A stretch of 64,000 nucleotides of DNA from Rosa chinensis (taxonomy: Eukaryota; Streptophyta; Magnoliopsida; Rosales; Rosaceae), in the NCBI RefSeq assembly GCF_002994745.2, contig NC_037094.1, positions 6,618,001-6,682,000 of the forward strand. Direction: 5' to 3'. Positions 48,408-60,875 of the stretch are shown in pieces. Below the pieces are notes generated by a model. The model saw only the letters and a list, made by a program, of their open reading frames with translations. It ran no database searches and was not told where the DNA came from. Every line of letters starts with the position of its first letter. Within the stretch, counting starts at the first letter, position 1. The position numbers and the translations under genes are program-made.

Positions 48408-49971
48408 TGATAACTCATAATTTCATACATTTTTATACCCTTAAATGTAGGATTCTAGGCTTAGTTCTTGTCATTTTTGAGTCATTTACTTTGTGTTTGT
48501 GTTTTGTAGGTTAAACTGAAGAAAAGAATGATTTGGAGTTTAAGTCACGCAGGATTGAAAGGATGCTGGCCATCCTGATCTTCCAGAATTGTCTCTGCTT
48601 TGCGTCAACTTCACAGATAAAACTGTACCTTCTCAGAAGGAATTAACAGGCAAGCCTTACACCATTGGAAAGATACGGATGTTAGCTTTCTAAGGAATTT
48701 TACGGAAGTGGATTCACATTTTTCTGGAGGAAGTTATGATGATTTAAGTGAACCTAGTTCGGGAAGGCAGATTCTGACGGATTTTCGGAATCTGACTTGT
48801 GAAGCCCAAAACCGTTGCTCCTAGCACTTGAATGGAACAAGGCTGAACGTGTTTGACATATTGGGAGTAATTTCTTGCATTGACTTTAATAACCTTGCGT
48901 CCCTTTGGAGAGAAGAAAGCTATTCCAAGTTGGACTAGAAGACCGAAGAAGCCCAAGTCAAGTAGGATTAAAAAGAGACATACAGGGCAGAAAACCTAAG
49001 ACGTTGGAGAGACACAAGAGACAGCATATTCGGCAGAGAACAAGGAGAGGAGAAGCTCTCACCATCACTGGACCCGAAGTCCTCAATTCTTCCATTGTTT
49101 GTTTCATGTTTTCTTTGATTCTAGTCATGTTTTTCATGGTTATGGATTGCTAAATTCCTAAGCTAGGGCTGAGATGAAGCCCCTAGTATGACTACTCTAT
49201 TTGTTTAGTTGGTTTGCTATTGAATTTCTGGATTTCTATGTTAAACTCTTAATCACCGTTTCAATAGAACTTTTATTCAAAATCTTTGCTCGGGATTAAT
49301 AAGACCTAGGTTTTGTTTATGAGTTATTTGGTTGGAGAACATGATGCTTGATCAATGAGTAGATGTTTTCTAGGGTGCCAAAAGATAATTTAATCTTGTG
49401 ATTAAAGAGTTGTGAACTGAGAATACAAGTGCTTGATCATAGTCGATATTCTTGTTTGCATGATTTCCTAGTTCTTTTGTGCTTAATGGAGTTGAACATG
49501 TTTGCTTGAACCTGATCATTAAGTGGAGTAAATTATAGTTTGGCTACTTGAGTTCTATACATGATCAATAAGTTGGAATTCATAGGTTAGAAGAACTTTG
49601 GCATATGTCTGGGATCAATAAAGCTTATGTACTGAAATCTTTAGCATGAAATCTAGAGAATTCAATGGTTATCAATTAGAGAATAGGATATAAGTATTAG
49701 CTGGTGGATTCAATGCTTTAGCATCTTCATAATCTGTTCTTAAACTTAAAGAAATCTCATTGCTCATTCTTGTTTTTAATTTCAGTTTTTCTTTCTTTAA
49801 TTTTCTGTTTACAACTCAATCATCATAAAAATCAGTTTGTTTCACTTAAGTATAGCACACTTGTCATTGCAAAATTGTTTCAATCAGTCCTTGAGGGAAT
49901 GACCTCGTGCTTGCACCTCTATTCTACAATTGATTCGTGCACTTGCGAGTACTAAATTAAAATTGACAACA
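48408..49971 (+). repeat. 5' LTR of the Athila-like element
   Basis: 1564 bp, TG...CA. Compared by eye with the 3' LTR it shows about 16 substitutions and no length difference (about 1% divergence). Small ORFs here (48744-48956, 48905-49153, 49770-49955) recur in the 3' LTR and are not genes. Confidence 0.95.
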
Positions 49972-49977
49972 AGTTTT

Positions 49978-49995
49978 TGGCGCCATTGCCGGGGA
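49978..49995 (+). promoter_or_regulatory. Primer-binding site, tRNA-Asp type
   Basis: TGGCGCCATTGCCGGGGA begins six bases after the LTR. It is complementary to the 3' end of plant tRNA-Asp (..CCCCGGCAACGGCGCCA) with one mismatch. Confidence 0.85.
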
Positions 49996-50108
49996 CTGAC
50001 TTAATTCAATTTGATTTGTCAGTTGTGCCATACTTAATTTTTGTATAGTTTTTTTAGTTTTCTTTTACTTATTTTTTGTTTGTTTTTCTTGTAGGTTCGA
50101 ATTGGTTT

Positions 50109-53100
50109 ATGCAAGGTCGTCGATCCCAGAATTTAGCTCTCATTGTCTACGATCCGGAGATTGAACGAACTCGTAGAAGACTTTTAAGGCAAGCAAGAAC
50201 TCAAGCTCAAGTTGCGGTTCCAATGGCAGAAGATGAAACAAAAGCATTGAAGGAGTTCACGGCTCCTACTGCACTCACAACATCATCTTGTATTGTTGTA
50301 GCTCCTATTCCTGCAGGAGTGCGTTTTGAGATTAGACCAGCAACAATCCAAAGCTTGCCTAACTTCTATGGGAAGACGAATGAAGACCCTTATCTCCATG
50401 TGGAGAAATTCAAAGACATATGTGGGACTTTTCGGTATGAGATATCGGATGAGCAGATCCGTTTAAGGCTTTTCCCTTTTTCATTGAAAGACAAGGCAAG
50501 AAAGTGGCTAAGCTCTCTTCCCCCTGGTTCCATCAATACTTGAGATGATTTGGTTAAAAAGTTCTTGTTAAAATTCTTCCCAGCTAAGAAAACCAATGCT
50601 CTCCAAGCAGAAATCTTTGGCTTCTCTCAACCCGAAGGAGAACCTTTTTATGAGAGTTGGGAGCGTTATAAGGATTTATTTTTGAAGTGTCCTCACCATG
50701 GATTTTCTAAACCCCAAAAGGCTCAATATTTCTACAGAGGTTTGAACTCCCAAAGTAGAAGTATGGTGGATGCTACAGTTGGCGGAAGCTTGATGGGAAA
50801 GACGGCAGATGAGGCAATTCAAGCTTTTGAGACTATATGTGAAAATTCGCAGCAATATGATCCTTATACAACAGTGCCCAAAAGAGGAGGACTACATGAG
50901 GTTAGTGCAAGTACTAAGTTGGAGGAGCAAGTTGCAGCCTTGGCAAGACAAATGAAGAGCCTTACTCCTCTGTTAAATAAGGCTGCAAGGGAGACATGTG
51001 CTTCGTGTTCAAGTATTGCACATACCACAGAGGCTTGTCCCGAAAATTTCTTCCAAGATGAGCAAGTCAACATGGTGAATAATTATAGAAGGCCTGTGAA
51101 TGATCCCTTTTCAAATACCTATAATCCAGGTTGGAGGCAACATCCAAATTTCTCTTATAGTAATAGTAATCAGGTGCAAATGCCAAGGAATCCTCCCATG
51201 CAAAATTATCAAGGGCCAATTGAACAAAAGAAACCATGCAGCAACTTGCACAAAATCAGATGGAATTTCAAAAGGCGAATGCTCAGATGCTTCAAGCTAT
51301 TCAAGAGACCAAGAAAGAGCAGCAAGTTCAATCTCAAGCTATTTCTAAGCTAGAAGTTCAAGTTGGTCAGATTGCCACTGCTTTGAATGAGAGAGAACAA
51401 GGGCGTTTACCTAGCCAAACTCTTGCTAATCCAAGGGGTCAATTTGAGAAACATGAGCCTATGAAAGCTGTGATCACATTGAGGAGTGGAAAAGAAGTTG
51501 ATATAAAAGTTCGTAGTCCAAGAGATAAAGAAGAAGTCAAACGGGGAAACCCAGAAATTAATGAATCAGCAGAGAAGGAATCTGCAGAAGGATTGAAGCT
51601 GCAACAGCAATCCCGAAAACGTACTGATTCAAACCCAGCGACTTCTAGCACCCCAGAAACGCCTTTACGGTCTACTCCAGAGTCTCACTTTGTTCCTAAA
51701 CCTCCGTATCCACAGTTGCTTTAGAAGCCAAAGAAAGATAGGCACTTGACTGAGATTGTGGAACTATTTCGCAAGGTGCAAATTAATATTCCTTTGCTTG
51801 ATGCTATTAAACAAATCCCAGCTTATGCGAAGTTTTTGAAGGAGTTATGCACTAATAAAAGGAAATTTGAAGATCATGAGAAAGTGTTGTTGTCAGAAGA
51901 GGTCAGTGTCGTAATTCAAAGAAGACTCCCTCCAAAGTTGAAGGATCCGGGCAGCTTCACAATCCCTTGCACAATTGGTGATCATTATTTTGAGCGTGCT
52001 TTGATGGACTTGGGTGCAAGTGTTAACCTGATGCCATACTCTCTATATTTGAAATTAAAGCTTGGTGACCTGCAACCAACATCAATCACCTTGCAATTTG
52101 CAGACCGATCAGTCAAGAGGCCAAAGGGAATTGTTGAAGATGTGTTAGTGAAGGTTGATAAGTTCATATTGCCTGCAGATTTTGTCATTCTTGAAACTGA
52201 ACCAGATGCTTATTCAAGTGAGGATGTACCAATCATTTTGGGTCGTGCGTTCATGGCTACTGCTGATACCATAATTAAAGTAAAAGATGGACTTCTATCT
52301 ATGACAGTTGGTGACATGTCCGTGGAGTACAAGATTTTTGAAGCTGGTCGACGTCCCTCTGAAGACGGTAAATGTTTTATGGTTGATACAATTTCTCCTA
52401 TTACTCATGAATCTTTTGTTTTGAATTCATCTCAAGATCCACTTGAAGTATGTTTGACACAATCTGGAATGGATTTTGATACCAAGAAAGAGGTTGATGA
52501 GTTAGAGAAGCTTCTTAATGTTGCACCGGTTTTTGAATCAAGAAAGTGGAACCAATTTGAGTCTTTACCTCTATCCACAAATAAAGTTGTGCCTTCCATT
52601 CAGCAATCACCGAAGTTAGAGCTCAAGCCACTGCCACAACACTTGAAATATGTATTTTTGAGTGAATTTGAGACACTTCCAGTGATTATTGCTTCAGACC
52701 TTTGTGAAGAAGATGAAAAGAAGTTGTTGCAAGTTCTTCAAGCTCACAAAACAGTGATTGGATGGACAATTGCAGATATTAAAGGTATAAGTCCTACAAT
52801 GTGTATGCACCGAATCCATCTTGAAGATAATATGAAGCCAACACGTGATGCACAAAGGCGTTTAAATCCACCAATGAAAGAAGTTGTGCGTTCTGAAATT
52901 TTGAAGCTCCTAGATGTTGGAGTTATATATCCAATTTCAGATAGCCAATGGGTTAGTCCAGTTCAAGTGGTGCCTAAAAAGTCAGGAATAACCGTTGTGA
53001 AGAATGAAAAAGATGAGTTAGTGCCTACAAGGATGACTACGGGTTGGAGAGTATGTATTGATTACCGAAAGCTCAACACTGCCACACGCAAAGACCACTT

Positions 53101-55515
53101 TCCATTACCTTTTATTGATCAGATGCTTGAGCGATTGGCGGGTCATAGTTATTATTGTTTCCTTGACGGCTATTCAGGGTATAATCAAATTCCTATTGCA
53201 CCGGAGGACCAAGAAAAGACTACATTTACTTGCCCTTTTGGTACTTTCGCATACCGGAGAATGCCTTTTGGATTGTGTAACGCACCGGCTACCTTTCAAC
53301 GATGTATGATGAGTATTTTCTCCGACATGGTGGAGCGATTTATTGAGGTATTTATGGACGACTTTTCTGTTTTTGGTTCTTCTTTTGATGATTGTTTGCT
53401 TCATTTAGCTCTAGTGCTCAAAAGATGTCAAGAAACCAATCTTGTGCTAAATTGGGAGAAGTGCCATTTTATGGTCAAGCAAGGTATTGTGTTGGGACAT
53501 ATTGTTTCAAGCAAAGGCATTGAGGTTGACAAAGCAAAAGTGGATTTAATTACCAATCTTCCTCCACCAACAACAGTAAAGGGAGTGCGTTCTTTCCTTG
53601 GCCACGCCGGATTTTATCGGCGTTTCATGAAGGATTTTAGCAAAATTGCATGACCCTTGAGCAATTTATTAGCAAAGGATGCAGAATGTGTGTTTGATGA
53701 AGCATGTCTAGAGGCATTTAACAAGCTCAAGGCCCTCCTAACTTCAGCTCCTATCATAAAGCCTCCGGATTGGAACTTACCGTTTGAATTAATGTGTGAT
53801 GCGTCGGATTATGCGGTAGTTTTGGGGCAGCGTATAGAGAGGCTTCCTCATGCTATTTATTATGCTTCAAAGACTCTAAATGATGCTCAGCTTAACTATT
53901 CTACCACCGAGAAAGAGTTGCTTGAGGTTGTATTTGCTCTAGACAAGTTCCGGTCTTATTTGATTGGTTCCAAAGTAATTGTCTTCACTGATCATGCTGC
54001 CCTTAAATATTTACTTGCCAAGAAAGATGCCAAGCCTCGACTGATCCGTTGGGTTCTTTTACTTCAAGAATTTGATTTGGAGATAAAGGATAAAAAAGGA
54101 AGTGAGAATGTGTTTGCAGACCACTTGAGTAGATTGGTGCATGAAGATGATGAAGTGGACTGCCTTCCTTTGAATGAAAATTTTCTGATGAACAATTGTT
54201 TATGGTACGTGATTCTCCTCCTTGGTTTGCTCATATTGTGAACTTTATTGTTACTAAAAAAATTCCAGATCATTGGAGCAAGCAAGAGAGGGAGAAATTT
54301 CTTTCTAAAGTGAAGCATTATATTTGGGATGAACCATATTTATTCAAACATTGCCCAGACCAATTGATTAGAAGATGTGTACCGGAAAGTGAGTTTCAAA
54401 GCATTCTTCGTTTCTGCCATAGTTATGCTTGTGGTGGGCATTTTGGAGCCAAGAAAACAGCGGCTAAAGTTCTTCAAAGTGGCTTTTATTGGCCAACATT
54501 ATTCAAGGATGCTTTTGAATTTTGTTCTTCATGTGATCGCTGCCAACGAATGGGTAATATCTCCAAACGTGACATGATGCCTTTGAGTAATATTTTGGTG
54601 GTTGAATTATTTGATGTTTGGGGAATAGACTTCATGGGACCTTTCCCTCAATCCTTTGGCAATCTCTATATATTGGTGGCAGTGGATTACGTATCAAAGT
54701 GGGTTGAAGCAATTGCTTGCAAGACTAATGATCACAAGGTGGTACTCTCCTTTCTTAAAGACAATATTTTTGCTCGTTTTGGCACTCCTAGAGCCATTAT
54801 AAGCGATGGAGGACTACACTTTTGCAACAAGCCATTCGCATCACTTATGAAGAAGTATTCCATCACTCACAAAGTCGCTACACCTTACCACCCTCAAACT
54901 AGTGGTCAAGTTGAGATTTCTAACCGGGAAATTAAAAATATTTTGGAGAAAACAGTTTGCCCGGATAGGAAAGATTGGTCTCAACGTTTGAATGATGCTC
55001 TATGGGCTTATAGGACAGCCTATAAAACTCCAATCGGCATGTCGCCATATCGCTTAGTTTTTGGGAAGGCTTGTCATCTTCCGGTGGAGTTGGAGCACCA
55101 AGCATATTGGGCAATCAAGCACTACAATTTTGACATGAATGCAGCCGGTGAACAGAGAGCATTGCAGCTGAATGAGATGGAGGAAATTCGTAATGAGTCT
55201 TATGAGAATGCAAAAATTTACAAGGAGGGCACAAAGAGGTTTCATGATAAAGTCATTCGTCAAAAGACATTCGAACCAAACCAAAAGGTGCTGCTATATA
55301 ACTCTCGACTGAGACTCTTTCCAGGGAAGTTGAAATCTCGGTGGATGGGTCCTTTTCTGGTCACAAAGGTGTTTCCCTATGGAGCAATTGAAATCAAGAA
55401 CTTGAGGAACAACTCAATCTTCAAAGTAAATGGTCAACGTCTCAAACCTTACTTGGAGACATCTTTTGACACCAATGAGCAACATGTTTCCTTCACTGAG
55501 CCTCCAAATGAATGA
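50109..55515 (+). pseudogene. gag-pol: Gag-pol of the Athila-like element, interrupted
   Basis: Gag starts about 50109 (MQGRRSQNLALIVYDPEIE) and contains the retrotransposon gag region (LFPFSLKDKARKWLSSLPPGS) and a CASCSSIAHTTEACPE cysteine/histidine segment. Protease follows (active site LMDLGASVNLMP, about 52000), then reverse transcriptase (MPFGLCNAPATFQ, FMDDF at about 53350), RNase H ([30 protein letters not shown]) and integrase with the HHCC finger ([17 protein letters not shown]) and the D, D, E residues ([26 protein letters not shown]). It ends at TGA 55513. Breaks: TGA at 50541, a frame change near 51230, TAG at 51722, TGA at 53651, and a one-base loss near 54186. The three stops are consistent with C-to-T changes. 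The core catalytic residues are intact. Confidence 0.93.
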
Positions 55516-57594
55516 GCTTTAACTTGGTCTGGCTGAAGACATAAAACTTAGCGCTTGTTGGGAGGCAACCCAATGATTTTTGGAAGAAGAAGAGTGCGTG
55601 TTCAGCAAGAATGAGGCTTCTAATCGTGCTCACATCTGCTACCTTCATACCAGGGACGTTTCCTAACTCTTTTCTTCTATTTTCGTAGTTCTTTTTCATC
55701 CATTAGTTGTTTTGGACGTGTTCTGTCCCCTTACTGTTATTACTGCACTGCTGTTTTATATTCGGGGATTGCAGTATGCACTTCAATCCTGCGACTGATT
55801 TGTTCTTCACATTGCGGACAATGCTCAATTTAAGTTGGGGGGTGGGATTTCGTATTTTATTTTATTTTAGGTCTGTCTTCGGTGTTTTGTTTTAACTTAT
55901 TTAAAAAACAAAAAAAAAGAATAAAAATTAAAATTAAAAAAAAATTGCGTTTTACATTGGGTTCTTAGTTTTGTTTGTGAGTCTAAGTCTTAGGGTTCTT
56001 CCAAACACTATGATGAGCATGAACTTCTTATGGATAATATTATGGTCACAAGATGATAGCAAGCATGTATTGATTCATGATTTCAAGTAATTGTTAATAA
56101 ATTTTTATGATTATTATGTTTAACTTGTCTTGCATTGATGGTTAGATTGGTGTAATGATTGAAATTTGATTGATGCATGCTAGGATGAGCTAAACTTGAT
56201 TTTACCCTTGTGAGAATTTGAGCTTATATATGTGCTTTTCTTTTCTGAGTGAATTAGAATAGATCATCCTATTTTCTTGACGTGGATTTTGCATGATCTC
56301 ATCTTTTATTCATTTTGGTTGAGACTCGGATTTGACGTGCGTATTATATAAGGACAAATGCTAGAACTTGCCTCAAAACCTCTTGAAGCGTATGGTTGAA
56401 TTGCATGATGGATGGGAAAGGATAAAGGCACTAGGATTAATCACCATAGCCAAATTAAACCTGTGTTCCTTTGTGCACACAAGTTGTGCAACCCCCTAGT
56501 GAAACCCCCTTGAGCCTACATTAAGCCTTTTCTTTTGTCAACCACAAATTCCTTACCTTTTAACCTAGTATAGTTATATCTTTACCCTATTCTAAGGAGT
56601 TAGTGGAGCAAAATTTTCAGAGATTCATTATGGTTCAAGGTATTTTTGTAAGCAAGTATGGGGGAGTGTTATTGTAAATGTCGATCCAAGGAAGAAAAAA
56701 AAAATATTGATGGCTTTCGAAAAAAAAGCCAAAGAAAAAAATCGAAAGTAAAAAAAAAAAAGAATTTCCTTGGATTCGATAAGTTGTTTTATTATATTAT
56801 GGTGTTTAGAATGAAGCAAAGGCCCAAAAAGATGACATCCGGCCTTAAGAAAAAGTTTCTTGCTTCATGTGTTTTGAGTTTTATTGCCTTGAGGAAATTC
56901 ATTGAAGTTCTTATCTCTCTACATTATCTTTCTCGTGCTCTACTAAGTTCCTTAGGATTTTTGTGATTTCCCGATCCTTTCTTTCTTGAAACCTACACCC
57001 ATAGCCCCATTACAACCCTAAATAAAGACCTCTTTGATCTTTGAAGTTGTGCATTCGATTTGTGGAGACTTGTGCAGAGGGGTGAGCATATGGTGTCACT
57101 GGCTTTTCATCCGAGTTTTGGCATTCCTTTCATGAGATCATAATTAAAAATATTTTCAGAAAAAGCTTTTCTTCTTGTTTTCATATGTGAGCTATTTGTT
57201 TGCCTTTATACATCATTCCTCTCACATATAACTTGAGTGAAAATGGAAGCTTATGCCATAGTCAGAAAATCATGAGTGGAAAGAAATTGAGTGCATCCTT
57301 GTGAGAAATTGAGTTGACACTTGTTTGAAACATGAGGAAGTTGGGTTTCTTTTGTTGCATTGGTTTGATCGTTCTTGCACTAAATTTTGAAGCATGATGG
57401 TCATCAAAATAGATTAGCTTTTAAGTGAAGTTGTGAATTTGATATTGTGCTTGCTCGAATCTTGACTGACCATACTTGTGGGCAATATAAGTTCTCTGAG
57501 ATGTTTGGAAGACATTAGGTCCGTGCTTTGAGTCATATTTATTTTTCTTTTCTTGTTTGCTCGAGGACTAGCAAAATCTAAGTTTGGGGGTATT
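55516..57594 (+). other. 3' internal region of the Athila-like element, with polypurine tract
   Basis: No envelope-like ORF of meaningful length is present in this 2-kb stretch, where some Athila elements carry one. It opens with GGGAGGCAACCCA shortly after integrase, a motif common at this position. The polypurine tract is the purine-rich AAGTTTGGGGGTATTT at about 57579-57594. ORFs 56658-56966 and 57414-57617 are AT-rich and not recognisable. Confidence 0.7.
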
Positions 57595-59158
57595 TGATAA
57601 CTCATAATTTCATACATTTTTATACCCTTAAATGTAGGATTCTAGGCTTAGTTCTTGTCATTTTTGAGTCATTTACTTTGTGTTTGTGTTTTGTAGGTTA
57701 AACTGAAGAAAAGAATGATTTGGAGTTTAAGTCACGCAGGATTGAAAGGATGCTGGCCATCCTGATCTTCCAGAATTGTCTCTGCTTTGCGTCAACTTCA
57801 CAGATTAAACTGTACCTTCTCAGAAGGAATTAACAGGCAAGCCTTACACCATTGGAAAGATACAGATGTTCGCTTTCTAAGGAATTTTACGGAAGTGGAT
57901 TCGCATTTTTCTGGAGGAAGTTATGATGATTTAAGTGAACCTAGTTCGGGAAGGCAGATTCTGACGGATTTTCGGAATCTGACTTGTGAAGCCCAAAACC
58001 GTTGCTCCTAACACTTGAATGGAACAAGGCTGAACGTGTTTGACATATTGGGAGTAATTTCTTGCATTGACTTTAATAACCCTGCGTCCCTTTGGAGAGA
58101 AGAAAGCTATTCCAAGTTGGACTAGAAGACCGAAGAAGCCCAAGTCAAGTAGGATTAAAAAGAGACATACAGGGCAGAAAACCTAAGACATTGGAGAGAC
58201 ACAAGAGACAGCATATTCGGCAGAGAACAAGGAGAGGAGAAGCTCTCACCATCACTGGACCCGAAGTCCTCAATTCTTCCATTGTTTGTTTCATGTTTTC
58301 TTTGATTCTAGTCATGTTTTTCATGGTTATGGATTGCTAAATTCCTAAGCTAGGGCTGAGATGAAGCCCCTAGTATGACTACTGTATTTGTTTAGTTGGT
58401 TTGCTATTGAATTTCTGGATTTCTATGTTAAACTCTTAATCACCGTTTCAATAGAACTTTTATTCAAAATCTTTGCTCGGGATCAATAAGACCTAGGTTT
58501 TGTTTATGAGTTATTTGGTTGGAGAACATGATGCTTGATCAATGAGTAGATGTTTTCTAGGGTGCCAAAAGATAATTTAATCTTGTGATTAAAGAGTTGT
58601 GAACTGAGAATACAAGTGCTTGATCATAGTCGATATTCTTGTTTGCATGATTTCCTAGTTCTTTTGTGCTTAATGGAGTTGAACATGTTTGCTTGAACCT
58701 GATCATTAAGTGGAGTAAATTATAGTTTGGCTACTTGAGTTCTATACATGATCAATAAGTTGGAATTCATAGGTTAGAAGAACTTTGGCATATGTCTGGG
58801 ATCAATAAAGCTTATGTACTGAAATCTTTAGCATGAAATCTAGAGAATTCAATGGTTATCAACTAGAGAATAGGATAGAAGTATTAGGTGGTGGGTTCAA
58901 TGCTTTAGCATCTTCATAATCTGTTCTTAAACTTAAAGAAATCTCATTGCTCATTCTTGTTTTTAATTTCAGTTTTTCTTTCTTTAATTTTCTGTTTACA
59001 ACTCAATCATCATAAAAATCAGTTTGTTTCACTTAAGTATAGCACACTTGTCATTGCAAAATTGTTTCAATCAGTCATTGAGGGAATGACCTCGTGCTTG
59101 CACCTCTATTCTACAATTGATTCGTGCACTTGCAAATACTAAATTAAAATTGACAACA
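57595..59158 (+). repeat. 3' LTR of the Athila-like element
   Basis: 1564 bp, same ends as the 5' LTR, directly followed by the target duplication GAAGG. Confidence 0.95.
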
Positions 59159-59640
59159 GAAGGCGTCACCAACGTCGAGGCTGACGTCGCGGTCATCGAA
59201 AAAGGTGTCAATGACGTCAGGGCTTGCATCGAGGTCATCGAGAAAGGTGTCACTAACGTTGGGACTAGCGTTTCCGTCATCGAGAAGGGCGTTGCCAAGG
59301 TCGGGTTCAGCATCAGGGTCATTGAGAAAGGTATCACTGACATCGAGGCCGGCGTTGTGGTCATCGGGGCGGTCATAATGAAAGGCATCACGACGTCAGA
59401 GTTGATGTCCCCTTATCAAGAAAGGCGTCACCGACGTCAGGGCTGGCGTTACCATCGAGATTAGCATCGCTGTCATCAGGATGAGCGTTATGTCACCGGC
59501 ATCGGGGCCGATGACGTCGTCATCGGAAAAGACGTCACCATCCTTAGGGCCAGCGTCGCGGTCATCGAGAAAAGAGTCAGGGCCGGTTACCATTAAGATT
59601 AGCATTGTTGTCGTCGGGATGAGTGTCATGAATGTCAGGA
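59159..59640 (+). repeat. 42-bp minisatellite with open frame (14-residue repeat)
   Basis: About eleven diverged units of 42 bp include GTCATCGAGAAAGGTGTCAC. In the frame that is open to 59464 each unit reads like V-I-E-K-G-V-T-N-V-G-T-S-V-S. The first part of the array is 48322-48407 on the other side of the Athila-like element. Later units slip frame (near 59400). The array is part of the outer retroelement. Confidence 0.85.
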
Positions 59641-60330
59641 CTAACAATCATGGCTAAAGAAACCAAATGTTCAAGGGATTAAACGGTTAAGAAGTATGGC
59701 AGGAGAAATTCGTCTATCCTAGGGAAACTCAGTATCATGCATTGGCAGTACTCAGTGACGGCGTGACAAGCCAAAATAAAAATAATAAAAATAAAAAATA
59801 AATAAAAATAAACACAGGGAATTTATTAAAAAAAAATGTAGGGAAAAAAGAAAGAGTTTCGCAGCTGAGTACCTCAAGCTCGGCGTCTGATTTGAGTTGC
59901 ACTGGCGGAATAGCTTAGGAACGAGGCAGCTTGCTAGGGGCATCGCGCGTAGAAGTGACTGGAAGCTAGGCTTCTGCACGGTGGGAGAGGCACTAGGGGC
60001 ACGACGCGTCGCTGAAGACGCCACGAGCAGAAGAGTCTAGGGCGCGAAGACCTGGCACTAGATTGGCTGCAAGACATAGGCAGATCTGAGTCCTGGTTTG
60101 GGCGCGTCGGAGGAGGCGTCAGCGTCAGCGTTATCCACGAGATGAGATGCAGACTCTGAACAAGGAACAAAGATCTTCTTATAAGAGCACATCTACGCTT
60201 TCAACACGAGGTAAAATTTTAAAGAAGGGTGTACCCAAAGAGAAATTTAAAGATGTGGAGCCCATAGAGGAAATTTGAGCTTTGAAAATTTTCTCTTGGG
60301 ATGAATTCTAAGGACAATATTTGGGGGCAT
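59641..60330. other. 3' internal region of the outer element with a gene-like antisense segment
   Basis: On the minus strand 60170-59850 is GC-rich with an ORF (59752-60024) rich in Ser/Arg/Pro near its start. A CTTGAG/GTACTCAGC donor-like site lies at about 59870. It could be a captured host gene fragment (first exon with a transit-peptide-like composition), but no family is recognised. A run of AAATAA repeats is at 59774-59815. The polypurine tract of the outer element ends at 60330. Confidence 0.4.
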
Positions 60331-60875
60331 TGTGGGAGTGGTATGGTGATAAACCACTAAACCTGCAATTAAGGCAATTAACGCTGCAGTTGCAGCGTTA
60401 GTATGGCGATAAATGTTGGTCATAAAAATGGTGATTATTACAGCTTTAACTACAATAATAACTACGTATAATGATTACGACTATGAATGCACGATGAATA
60501 AACGTTGTAAATGTGTCATGATTAACCGTCGTCAATGCAGCATTAATCATCGTCATAATTATGTAAGTAATTGCACCCATAAAGGTGGTAATAATGACAG
60601 CTTGTCTCCCAAGTAAGTCATCGCCTATATAAAGGCAGCCTGACGTCCAGGTAAACAATCAGATTCCGACTTTTTTTTACTCCACTCAACTAAGATAGTA
60701 TGTATCTTAGACATCAGAGGATTTTCTGCAGATACCTCTCTTCCTCTTCAAGCCAACGGTCAAATTTTCGAGTCAACGCTTCAAGGAAGCTTCTCGATTG
60801 CTCTTACTCAGTTTCCGCTCCAGTCCGCATTCATTAGTGAGTTAAAATTCTTTACAGAATTTTTCACCACCAGCA
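60331..60875 (+). repeat. 3' LTR of the outer element (545 bp)
   Basis: It starts TGTGGGAGTGG and ends CACCACCAGCA. A TATA box (TATATAAA, 60626-60633) lies in CGCCTATATAAAGGCAGCC. This is the complete version compared with the rearranged 5' copy. Confidence 0.88.

Larger units (their letters stand above)
48408..59158 (+). mobile_element. Athila-like Ty3/gypsy LTR retrotransposon, 10.75 kb, structurally complete
   Basis: Two LTRs of equal length (1564 bp), both starting TGATAACTCAT and ending TTGACAACA, are flanked by perfect 5-bp duplications GAAGG (48403-48407, 59159-59163). A primer-binding site matching tRNA-Asp follows the 5' LTR and a polypurine tract precedes the 3' LTR. Gag, protease, reverse transcriptase, RNase H and integrase occur in gypsy order with no chromodomain seen. 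Long LTRs, a tRNA-Asp primer, large size and a 2-kb region after integrase point to the Athila lineage. All parts are in place, but gag-pol carries three stops and two frameshifts, so it could move only with help in trans. Confidence 0.93.
43950..60875 (+). mobile_element. Outer gag-only LTR retrotransposon (TR-GAG-like), host of nested insertions
   Basis: The boundaries are LTRs that start TGTGGGAGTGG (43950, 60331) and end CACCAACA/CACCAGCA (44345, 60875). Flanking 5-mers are ATGCT (43945-43949) and TTGCT (60876-60880), four of five identical. A PBS-like site is at 44348-44365, a gag frame at 44386-47066, two minisatellites and a polypurine tract (TTTGGGGGCAT) end at 60330. Removing the hAT element plus one 8-bp duplication, and the Athila-like element plus one 5-bp duplication, leaves about 4.8 kb with gag as the only recognisable domain. 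That is the architecture of non-autonomous TR-GAG elements, which borrow pol proteins in trans. LTR divergence marks it as older than the Athila insertion. Confidence 0.85.

Noticed and set aside
48408..59158. Endogenous retrovirus with an envelope gene
   Set aside because: No long ORF exists between integrase and the 3' LTR; the element is an ordinary LTR retrotransposon.
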